Shown here piece after piece: positions 10,008 to 19,200 of a stretch of DNA of 64,000 nucleotides. This DNA is from Sphingobium sp. B2D3C (GTDB taxonomy: Bacteria > Pseudomonadota > Alphaproteobacteria > Sphingomonadales > Sphingomonadaceae), in contig NZ_JAOQOK010000001.1 in NCBI RefSeq assembly GCF_025961835.1, positions 3,162,001 to 3,226,000 on the forward strand, written 5' to 3'. The notes beneath the pieces are model-generated. The model worked only from the letters and a program-made list of their open reading frames with translations. It had not been told where the DNA came from and made no database searches. The position numbers were made by a program, and so were the translations under genes. The first letter of the stretch is position 1, and every line of letters starts with the position of its first letter.

Positions 10008-10532
10008 ATGGCAGGCAGCGTCAACAAGGTCATTCTGGTCGGCAATCTCGGTGCCGATCCTGAAGTGAAGAGCTTCAGCAATGGCGGACGCATCTGCAAT
10101 CTGCGCATCGCGACGTCGGAAAACTGGACCGATCGCGCCTCCGGTGAGCGCCGTGAGCGGACTGAATGGCACAGCGTCGTGATCCGCTCGGATGGCCTGA
10201 TCGGCATTGCCGAAAAATATCTGCGCAAGGGCAAGAAGATCTATCTCGAAGGCTCGCTGCAGACCCGCAAATGGCAGGACCAGAACGGGCAGGACCGCTA
10301 TTCCACCGAGATCGTGCTCTCCGGCCCCGGCGCTGTGATGACGATGCTCGATGGCGGCCAGGGCGGCGGCGGTGGCGGCGGTCAGGGCGGTGGTGGCGGC
10401 AGCCGCAACGATAGCTGGGGCGGCGGTAATGACGACTTCGGCGGTGGTCGCTCCTCGTCTGGCGGCAGTGGCGCGCGCTCGAGCAGCAGCGCGTTCGACG
10501 ACGGGCTGGACGACGACGAAATTCCGTTCTGA
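10008..10532 (+). CDS. ssb: Single-stranded DNA-binding protein
   Basis: Binds and protects single-stranded DNA in replication, recombination and repair, and recruits partners through its tail. The 174 residues comprise an OB-fold (about 1-112, [19 protein letters not shown] to VLSGPGAVM), a glycine/serine-rich disordered linker (about 113-165) and the acidic protein-docking tip DDDEIPF. ATG 10008 is chosen because it follows a GGAGAG Shine-Dalgarno and begins the conserved [10 protein letters not shown] strand; an in-frame extension to 9927 has no family support. The GGC-rich linker is low-complexity coding sequence. Confidence 0.96.
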   Translation: MAGSVNKVILVGNLGADPEVKSFSNGGRICNLRIATSENWTDRASGERRERTEWHSVVIRSDGLIGIAEKYLRKGKKIYLEGSLQTRKWQDQNGQDRYSTEIVLSGPGAVMTMLDGGQGGGGGGGQGGGGGSRNDSWGGGNDDFGGGRSSSGGSGARSSSSAFDDGLDDDEIPF

Positions 10533-10934
10533 CGAGTCGTCCGGCGCACAAGGCGCGCGGATTCCTTGCAGCGATAAAGCTAGCGCCGGCAGTCTGAATG
10601 GACGCGCGGAGCGCTTCTGTGCGTGGGTCTGTCCGGGCCTGCGGCGTAAGCAATTGGCCGCCGAAGAGTCGGCCGCGCCGCCGCTGATTATAGTGAGCAT
10701 GTCCAAATCCCAGGGTCTACGTCAGTTAAATAGAGTTTAACTATAGTCTTCAGCGCAATCTCGCAGAGCAATTGCGACCCACGATTGGCGACCCCGCGAT
10801 GCCATAAGACAAATTTCGCTCCTTATCTTCGCAAATGCCCGGATCATTCCGGAATCTACGAAATTTTTACGCAAACGTGGGTCAGTGTGAAATTTCTATT
10901 AATCCTTCATCTTTGCAATCGGCTCTCATTAACC
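10533..10934. other. Non-coding gap between ssb and the riboswitch promoter
   Basis: About 400 bases with no supported gene. The second half (from about 10690) is clearly more AT-rich than the surroundings, as expected for a regulatory region. No strong palindrome or recognisable operator was found here. Confidence 0.6.
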
Positions 10935-10964
10935 TTGACGGGCTCGATTAACTATGCCCATTAA
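10935..10964 (+). promoter_or_regulatory. Possible promoter of the riboswitch-tps transcript
   Basis: TTGACG (10935-10940) is a good -35 hexamer; CATTAA (10959-10964) at 18-bp spacing is a weak -10. Transcription would start near 10971, about 20-25 nt before the aptamer. Three TTAAC motifs (10929, 10948, 10961) surround it; they are not at CtrA spacing. Confidence 0.35.
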
Positions 10965-10989
10965 CAGACCGATGAGATCGCCATGATCT

Positions 10990-11066
10990 CGAAAGGGCAA
11001 ACCGTCGGTAACGGCGGGACGCAAAGCCTCCGGTCCTGAGCCTTCAGGATAGCGGGGTTGCCGAAA
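10990..11066 (+). promoter_or_regulatory. Cyclic-di-GMP-I (GEMM) riboswitch aptamer
   Basis: The conserved GEMM core is present in order: GGGCAAACC (10995-11003); a hairpin CCGTCG-GTAA-CGGCGG (11002-11017) with a GNRA tetraloop; GGGACGCAAAGCCTCCGG (11016-11033); a second hairpin TCCTGA-GCCT-TCAGGA (11034-11049); TAGCGGGGTTGCC (11050-11062). Closing P1 pairs form between GGCAA (10996-11000) and TTGCC (11058-11062). The GNRA loop and its receptor side, the GCAAAGCC segment and the TAGCGGGG strand are the family's invariant parts. The ligand should be c-di-GMP. The next gene on this strand is the TpsB transporter, about 430 nt downstream. Confidence 0.93.
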
Positions 11067-11095
11067 GGTCGAACATGACACCGCGTGATCTTCCG

Positions 11096-11158
11096 GGCTC
11101 CCCCAGGAGCCTTCGAAAGCCACCATGCTCCGTAGCGGAGCTATTCGGGTTTTCCTTT
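11096..11158 (+). terminator. Possible expression platform with competing hairpins
   Basis: Two perfect hairpins follow the aptamer: GGCTCC-CCCA-GGAGCC (11096-11111) and GCTCCG-TAG-CGGAGC (11127-11141), the second followed by TATTCGGGTTTTCC, a weak U-rich tail. The GGAGC of the first (11106-11110) can also pair with the GCTCC of the second (11127-11131), so the two folds are mutually exclusive, as in a terminator/antiterminator switch. Polarity (on or off) cannot be read from sequence. Confidence 0.45.
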
Positions 11159-11184
11159 GAATATCTTGAAAACAGGCGTGTTTT

Positions 11185-11462
11185 CGCGCGCCGAATGTGG
11201 CGCGCGCGATGGCGAGGCTTGGCGTCTCTCACATTCTTGTCACCGCAGAATGAGCGGGCCGGCACGGTGAGGCGGCCCTGCGGCGCCCTGCGATCACGGG
11301 CTTTGCAGCAAGAGCAAGAGGCGGGTCGGGCTTCAGCCGGTCAGGGACTTGGCCGCCAGCCTGTCACGGTTACCGACCGCCGCGCGACAACCGCTCTCGT
11401 TAAAGATTTCAGAGCCGCCTGACGGCGCTCGCACACCGCGATGCAGGGGGGCTGCATCGTGG
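11185..11462 (+). other. Long structured 5' leader with two further hairpins
   Basis: The leader continues without a supported gene. It contains CGCGCGCC/GGCGCGCG (11185-11206, 6-nt loop) and an 11-bp stem with one G-T pair, CCGCGATGCAG/CTGCATCGTGG (11436-11462, loop GGGGG), about 38 nt upstream of the tpsB start. The second stem buries the upstream ATG 11441. Neither has a T-run. Confidence 0.45.
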
Positions 11463-11500
11463 CGCTCAATCACTTTCCGATGGGGAACAAGGGGATCGGA

Positions 11501-13162
11501 ATGACCATGACGACTCGTAGCTTATTGCTGGCCGCCATTGCGCTGGCGGGCACATCCGCGCACGCGCAGCAGACTGTCGATCCCGGGCGGGTCGATGAGC
11601 GTTTGCGCGGGCAGCCGGCCATGCCCTCGGTCTCGCCGGCGGAACTCCCGCAGGCGCCCACATCGGAGGCTGCGCCGGAGAGCACGGCGCCGCTCCGCCT
11701 CTCCCTCATCCGGTTCGAGGGAGCGACCGCGGTGCCGCTCGACGTTCTGAACGCTCTGGCCCAACCCTATCTCAACCGCGACATCACCTTGGCCGACCTT
11801 TTCCGGCTCGCCGAAGCGGTGACGACGGAATATCGGCGCCGGGGTTTCGTGCTGTCCCGCGCGGTGGTCGCGCCGCAGCGTATCGAAAACGGCGTTGCGA
11901 CGATCAACATTGTCGAGGGCTTCATCGGTGACGTGCGCGTCGAGGGCGATCCCGGCGGCTATCGCCCGCTCCTCGAAGGCTATTTCGCGCCGGTGCGGGC
12001 CGAGCGGCCGACCTCGGGCGATGATCTCGCACGTGCGCTGCTGCTCGCACGCGACCTCAAAGGCGCCAGCGTGCGGGCCGTGCTGACCCCGTCGAGCGAC
12101 GAAGGGGCCGCCGACCTCTCTCTTCTCGTCGCGCGCCAACCGATTGAGGCCTTCGTCGCGGTGGATAATCGCGGATCGCGCTGGCTCGGGCCGGTGCAAC
12201 TCTTCGGAGGGCTGGTCTTCAACGATCTCGCGCAGCTGGGCGGACGCCTCGCACTCACCGCGGTGGCCGCGCCCGACGAAAGCGGTGAACTGGCCTTCGT
12301 GTCCGGCGCCTATGATCAGCCGCTCGGCGGTTCCGGGCTGCGGATGAGCGGCTTTGCCAGCTTTGCGCGCACCAAGCCGGGCGACGAGCTGCGAGTGCTG
12401 GCCGTGAAGGGCAAGAGCTTCAGCTGGGGCCTTGCTCTCCAATACCCCTTGGTGCGCAGCCGGCAGACCAACGTTCTCGGGCGGTTCTCCTGGCAATCGC
12501 GGGAGAGCAGTTCCCGCAATCGCCTGATCGATCCGGTTTTCGATGACCGCATTCGGACCGTCACCGCCGAATTGCTGGGCAATCATGCCGACCGGCTGGG
12601 CGGCCAGACGACGCTGCGCGCCTCCGTGACGCAGGGGCTCGACGTTTTCGATGCGACAAGGCTGGGCGACCCCGCGAAATCACGGGGTACCGCATCGGCG
12701 ATGTTCACCCGTCTCAATGGCGAAGTCACGCGGGTGCAGCCCCTCTATCGCGGCCTGCATCTTCTGCTCGGCGCCACAGGTCAGTGGTCGGCCGAAAGCT
12801 TGCTGGCCTCCGAGGAGTTCGGCTTGGGCGGCGCCCAATATGGCCGTGCCTATGATCCCTCCGAAATCACCGGGGACAAGGGCATCGCCGGCAAGGTGGA
12901 GCTTTTCTACACCATCGCCGCGCGCGGCATGGGGACGGTCGAACCCTATGTCTATTATGAAGGCGGCCGTGTCTGGCAGAACGATCTGCTGCCAGGCGAG
13001 CGCCCGCGCGCCGGATTGCGATCCTATGGCGCCGGCCTGCGGGCTGGCATTGCCGACCGTTTCAGCCTCTCGATGGAATACGCCAAGCCCGTCCGCCGCG
13101 CCGTCAGCGCAGAGGGCAACCGGGATGGCCGCATCTTCGTGTCCCTGAGCGCCGCTTACTGA
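11501..13162 (+). CDS. Two-partner secretion outer-membrane transporter (TpsB, ShlB/FhaC family)
   Basis: Outer-membrane Omp85-superfamily pore that exports its TpsA partner. From ATG 11501 it has 553 residues: a signal peptide ending near AHA-QQ (residue 22), a POTRA domain region (about 60-200; LIRFEGATAVPLDVL, YRRRGFVLSRAVVAPQ, GVATINIVEGFIGDVRVEG) and a 16-strand barrel (about 215-553) with the family FAVDNRGS-like strand (AVDNRGSRWLG) and the loop motif GRAYDPSEITGDKG. The terminal strand ends in an aromatic residue (SLSAAY). ATG 11501 has an AAGGGGA Shine-Dalgarno; upstream in-frame ATGs (11441, 11480) would extend beyond the signal peptide. Adjacent to and upstream of its substrate gene. 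Confidence 0.93.
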   Translation: MTMTTRSLLLAAIALAGTSAHAQQTVDPGRVDERLRGQPAMPSVSPAELPQAPTSEAAPESTAPLRLSLIRFEGATAVPLDVLNALAQPYLNRDITLADLFRLAEAVTTEYRRRGFVLSRAVVAPQRIENGVATINIVEGFIGDVRVEGDPGGYRPLLEGYFAPVRAERPTSGDDLARALLLARDLKGASVRAVLTPSSDEGAADLSLLVARQPIEAFVAVDNRGSRWLGPVQLFGGLVFNDLAQLGGRLALTAVAAPDESGELAFVSGAYDQPLGGSGLRMSGFASFARTKPGDELRVLAVKGKSFSWGLALQYPLVRSRQTNVLGRFSWQSRESSSRNRLIDPVFDDRIRTVTAELLGNHADRLGGQTTLRASVTQGLDVFDATRLGDPAKSRGTASAMFTRLNGEVTRVQPLYRGLHLLLGATGQWSAESLLASEEFGLGGAQYGRAYDPSEITGDKGIAGKVELFYTIAARGMGTVEPYVYYEGGRVWQNDLLPGERPRAGLRSYGAGLRAGIADRFSLSMEYAKPVRRAVSAEGNRDGRIFVSLSAAY

Positions 13163-13213
13163 GCCGGCGCGACCCTCGTCGCGCCGATCGTTCCGATTTC
13201 GTGGAGACCTGAT

Positions 13214-16200
13214 ATGAGCACGTCCACTCTCGCAGCACAGCCCGCCCTCTCACCCCTTCGGGGCCGCCGGACCGCGCTGCTGCTCTCGGCAGCCATTCTC
13301 GCGCTGGCCAGCGCACGCCCCGTTCTCGCGCAGGACGCAAATGCCCTGCCGACGGGCGGCGTCGTGGTCGGCGGCAGCGCCACCATTGGCGCGCCTGCTT
13401 CCTCCAGCCTCGCCATCACCCAGACGAGCGATCGGGCGCTGATCGAGTGGAACAGCTTCGACATCGGGTCGAACGCGCAGGTCACCTTTTCACAGCCCAG
13501 CGCCAGCGCCATTGTGCTGAACCGCGTCGTCGGGGGCACCGCGCCATCGCAGATTGCCGGGTCGCTCAATGCCAACGGGATCGTCGGGGTGATCAACAGC
13601 AATGGTGTGATGTTTGCCGGCACGGCGGACGTGAACGTCGGCGGTTTGATCGCAAGCAGCGCCAATGTGGTGGATGCCGATTTCATGAACGGCGGCCCGC
13701 TCGCCTTCACCGGTATGCAGGGATCGACAGCCGAGATCGTGGTCAGCGCCGGCGCCAATATCAGCATTGCCGATCAGGGCCTTGCCGCGTTTTTTGCGCC
13801 GAGCGTGCGCAATCAGGGCGTGATTTCGGCCCGGCTGGGGCGCGTCGTGCTCGCCTCGGGTAGCAGCGCTACGCTGGATCTGGATGGCACCGGCTTTCTC
13901 GAGATCGGCCTCGGCGCGGACAATGCGCTGGTCGAGAACAGCGGCACGATTGCCGCGCGCGGCGGCCAGATCCTGCTCACCGCCCGGACAGCCGGAGCCC
14001 TGATCGATCAGGTGGTCAATAGCGGCACGCTCACGGCGTCCGGCATGACCTCCGAACCCGACGGGACGGTCGTGCTGTTCGCCCAGAGCGGTGACCTTGC
14101 GATGAGCGGAACCATCGATGCCGGTGCGGACGGTCTGGTTGGTGCGAGAGCGGCCGGCGGGATCGACGTCACCTCGGCGCTGTCTGTGTCTGGCGATATG
14201 CTCGTGGAGGGCGCCCGCATCGGCGGGGCCGGGCAGATCAATGTAAGCAATGGGGCGCTGGAAATGTCCCTCAGCATCGGCGGTGCCGATGTGAGCGGCA
14301 ATGGCGATGTGATCGGGGATGCGCTCGGTGTGATCGGCACCGTCGCCGGTGGCACACTGCTGAACCTGGGCGAGGGCATCTACGCCGCCGGCGCGACCGT
14401 TTCGCGTAACAACGTCACCATAAATGGAGATGGTCTCGCGACAATTTTGCTCCCGCTAACCGGCGGGCAGATCAACGGCCTGACCGTCAATGCCGATGAC
14501 GTGACGATTACCGGCATGCGGTTCATCGGTACGCTGCCCGAAGGAGCGACCGCATCGGGTTTTGATTGGGGAGGCTCGGTTACGCGTGGCATCGCGCTGC
14601 TCAATGGCGCAGATAACGCAACGATCGCCGGCAACAGCATCATTGGCGTGCGCAACGGTATTCTCGTCGATGGACGCAATGTCGCCGATCTGCGGATCAC
14701 CGGCAATCTGATCGACAATACAAAGAGCGGCATTTCCCTCCAATATGTCGATGGTTCCGCCCCCGGGTTCGTGATCAGCGGCAACAGCGCGGGTGCTTTC
14801 GGCAACGAGTGGGGCATGAACCTGCATCTGAACGGGGTGTGGAACGGCACCACGACCACGTCCGGAAACGGCCTGCTCGGCGCCAATATCTCTCTGGAGG
14901 AGCAGGCGCGACTGCTGGCACTGAGCGGCGCCAATGGCGGTATGTCCGTGTTCAACCAGGCCTATACCGCCTCGAACCGAACGCATGTCACGGTCGCAAC
15001 AAACGGTTCTGGAGGCGCTCAGGGATCGGCGGCGACGCCTCTGTCGTCGGTACAGGCTGGCGTGAACGCCGTCGTGTCCGGCGGCATGGTGGAGGTGCGG
15101 GACGGCACCTACGATCTTGGCAGTTCGCAACTCGTCATCCGCAAGGCGCTGACCCTGACTGGCCAGTCGGAAAGCGGCGTGATCCTCGATGGGCGCGCGG
15201 TCAGCGGCAACGGGCTCGGGACGATCTCCGTCTTTGCCGACAATGTGTCTCTGTCGAATTTCACGCTATATGGCAGCACGCTCGCCGGCGGTAATTACGG
15301 CATCAAGGTCCAGCCCAATCCGGCGGGGCATGTCAGCACGCCGGGCGGAACGAGCGAGCGGGTCCACGACTTTGCGATCAGCAATGTGACGGTGCGTGGC
15401 TCGCGGCGAGCCGAACTGGACCTCAATGGCGTGGTCGGCGCCCGCATCACCAACTTCACCGCCGATGGCCGCAGCGTCGCCGATGACGCAATTCTCACGG
15501 AGGGTGCTGGCGTGCAGATCACCGACAGTGCCGATGTGGTGCTGGAGGGCGTGCATACGCTCGGCAATGATTGGGGCGGCGTTGCGCTGTATCAGAGCAA
15601 CAAGAGCAGCGGCTATAACGGGCAGACGACGAACATCACCATCGATGCTGCTCTCAACAGCTTCGAAGAACAGCTGGGTCTGTTCAGCCAGCTTGAATCG
15701 ACCACGCAGCAGTTCGGCCAGCTCAACCTGACCGGCTTCGACTATGCGGTGCGCAACAGCGATCATCGCAGCGATGATCTCGACCGGCAGTTCATCTTCT
15801 ATCGCACGGATCTGGCGGATGCGCTCAGCTTCGCGCGGGACGTGGGCAATGCTGCGGCCAGTTCGATCGAGGGATACGGCCCGGGCGGCCTGACCAACAT
15901 CTTCACCGTGGCCGAAGGTCTGTCGATCAACACCGCGATCGGCGATGCGCGGTCCGGCGCGACGGTGAATGTCGCCGCCGGCACCTATGAAGAGACCGCA
16001 GCCGTCACCAAGGCGCTGACCCTGAGTGGCGCGGGCATGAACGAGACGGTCATCACCGGCGGCATGACGATCAGCGGCAGCCCGAGCGGATTGACCCTGC
16101 GGAACTTTGCGGTGCGGGGCTCGGCCGGCTCCGCGGTGATCAGCAACAGCGGGACGATCACCGGGCTGACCCTGAGCGGCGTGCGGATCGACGGCGAAAA

Positions 16201-19200
16201 TGCCGCGGGCCGTCACGGCTTCATTGGCGGGCAGATTGGCGGCGATATCGCGATCACCGGCTCGGAATTCCTCAATATCCGCGGCTGGGCAGCGTTCGAT
16301 ACGCGCAGCGGCGCCGGCGGCGCCAGTGACGGCGCACAGATTGGTAGTGTCGTGTTCAGCGGCAATCTGCTCGACCACACGGCAGGGCACATCGCCTTCC
16401 GGCAGCAGAGCGGCGACTTCGATTATCCGGATGTAACGATCGCCCAGAATATCGTGCGCAATGGCGGCGATTCGGACCTCTCGTTTGGCGCGATCTTCAA
16501 GGCGTTCCGCGCCGGAACCGTCGATTTCGTCGGCAACAGCGTCAGCGATGTCGGCGTGAGCAGTTGGACTCCCGGCGGCGAAGCCACCTACGGCGCCGTG
16601 CTGATGATGCGCGGCGTCGAGGCGCTGAACCTCACCGACAACATCTTCACCAACAACAATCAGGTTCTGGCTGTCGAGCCCGGCTTTGGCCTGCCGACGG
16701 CGACGACCATCACCGGCAACAGCTTCATCAACAATCGCTATGATTTCTACCTGCCGACCAATGTCGCCGGCGGGGGGACACTCAGCTTCGGCAGCGGCAA
16801 CAATTTCGTCGCGGGTGACGCCACTGTGCAGCATATTGTGTGGCGCAGCGCGAATGATCTCGATCTGACCGGAGTCAGCTTCAACGGGGTGCTGGCGAGC
16901 GCACTGACGCTGGACCAGCTCTTCGCTGTCGAAGATCGGATTACCCATGGCGTCGACGTGGCCGGCGCGGGTCTCGCCCATGTGGTGGCCGGCCAGCTCT
17001 TCGTCACCACGGCATCCGGCCCGGATGCTGTGCGGCGCGCCCTGGCGCTGGGCCAAGATGGCAACAGGCTGAACCTGTCGGCGGGCACCCATAGTCTCAC
17101 CGACACGCTGTTTATCACAAAGGATATCGACGTGGTTGGCCAAGGCTCCGGGCTGACCGTGATCGATGCCAGCGGGCACGGCCATTACGGCATAAGAGTG
17201 AATGCCGACGATGTCGCCTTGAGCGGTTTCGCGTTGCTCGGCTCGCAAGCGAACACCAGCTCTACCTATGGCATCAAGGTTGAAAAGCGCGGCGATGCCG
17301 ACTCTCGCAACACCGGCTTTGCGATTACTGATGTGGCGATCAGCGGATCGCACAAAACCGGTCTCGATCTGAACGCCGTCGTCGGCGCGATCATCGATGG
17401 GGTTTCGGTCAGCGGCGTCGTGGCCGGCAACGGCATTTCGATCACCGACAGCGCCAATGTCATTGTGCGCAACAGCCAGACGGCCGGCAATGCCTGGGGT
17501 GGGCTGGCGCTCTATCAGGCCAACAACATCGACGGTGGTGGCAGTACCCAGCAACTCACCAATATCGCGATCGAGGCGAGCAACAGCTTCGGTGAATCGA
17601 ACGGCCTCTACCTGCAGAATTCTTCCACGATGACGGCGCCAGGTGCGATTAATATCCTGGGCTACGACTATATCGTCCGGAATGCTGAGCACCGGCAGGA
17701 CGGCGCGCAGTTCACCTTCTTCCAGAAGAGCCGGCAGGACGCCTTCGACTATGCCGTCAACCTTGCAGCGGCAAACGCGAGCCTTGTTCAGGGCTGGTCT
17801 GGCACGGCGAGCAGCGGCACCTATTATGTCGGCGAGGGGCAGCTCGATGCTGGGGGGACGGCGATGCTCTCGCTCCAGTCGGCGCTCGACGGCTCCAGCA
17901 TGGGTGATGCGATCTTCGTCGGTGCCGGCCGCTATAGCGAAGCGGCCAGCCTGTCCGGCTTGCGCGCGCTCATCTTCGAGGGCGCGACTTTGGACGGGAT
18001 GACACTTGGCGGCGGCGCGGCTGGCAGCAGTGTCAGGGGCTCGGTGACGGTGGGACAGGGCGGCTTCACCGCCGCCGGTCTCCTCACCCTCTCCGGGGAT
18101 ATGGTGATTGGAGCGCCGGCGGGCACGATCAGCCTTGCCTCGGTCGACGGAAACCATGGGCTGAGCCTGAGCGGCAACACTGCCGCCATCGGAAGCGCGG
18201 CAATCGGTCGTCTGGACGCCACGGGCACGATGCTCTCGGCCTCCAACATCGCAACGACCGCCACCCAGACCTACACCGGCGCGACCATCCTCTCCGGCAC
18301 GTTCAGCACAGGCGGAGGCGCCTTCCGCGTGGATGGCGCGACCATGCTCGGTGGCGCAACCACGCTGGTGACGAACGGTGGGGCTGTCCGTCTGGGTGTC
18401 GTCAGCGGACCCCAGACGCTGGCCGTGGACGCCGGGCAAGGCGCGATCGAGCTGGGGTCGGTGAACGTCGGCAGCATTACGGCGACCGGGCGTCAGATCA
18501 TGACCGCGGGCACTGTCACGACGGGAGCGCAGAGCTACACCGGCGCGACGACGCTGGCCGGCACGTACAGCGCAACCAGCTTCTCCGTGAACGGCGCCAC
18601 GACGCTGGCCGGCGCCACCACGGTCGATGCGCTGGCGGTGGCTAGTTTCCTCGGCATCAACGGGGGTGCAGGCGGTGGCCAGACGTTCACGCTCAATGCG
18701 AGCACGGTCGCTCTGGGCAATATCGGCCAGATCACCCGGCTCGGCGCAACGCGTGTAATCGGCAATCAGGTCGTGCTGAACGGCAGCAGCTACACGGCGA
18801 GCGGGCTGACGTTCAGCGGAACGGCGACCGGATCAACGCTGCGCCTGACACAGGCGCTCACCCAATTCGATGCGCGTCCCGGCGGGTCGATCGCGATCAG
18901 CCCCAATCTGATCGGCACCGCCAATGCCGCGCAAAGCGTGGCGTTCCTCACCGGCACCGGTCTTGCGGGTGCCACCGGGGATGGTGACGTCAGCCTCGGC
19001 AATCTGGGCAGCGAAAGCGTGCGGCTGGGCAGCCTGTCCGTCACGGGCGGGAACTTCTCCGCCGCAACCGTCAAGCTGGCGGGCGACTTCACCTCGCAAC
19101 TGAGTGGCAACCAGCTGTTCAGCGCGAACACGCTGGATACGCTCGGCAATGTGAGCGCTTCGGTAACTGGCAGCGAGAGCGGCCCCATCGTGGCGGGTGG

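Noticed and set aside
10351..10480. GGC-rich tandem repeat
   Set aside because: It is the glycine-rich linker of SSB, coding low complexity.
10929..10965. CtrA binding site upstream of the riboswitch
   Set aside because: TTAAC motifs are spaced 13 and 19 bp apart start to start, not the TTAA-N7-TTAAC arrangement.
15266..18439. 1057-residue open frame on the minus strand
   Set aside because: Lies wholly antisense to tpsA, has no domain pattern, and is explained by the high GC and codon bias of the sense gene.
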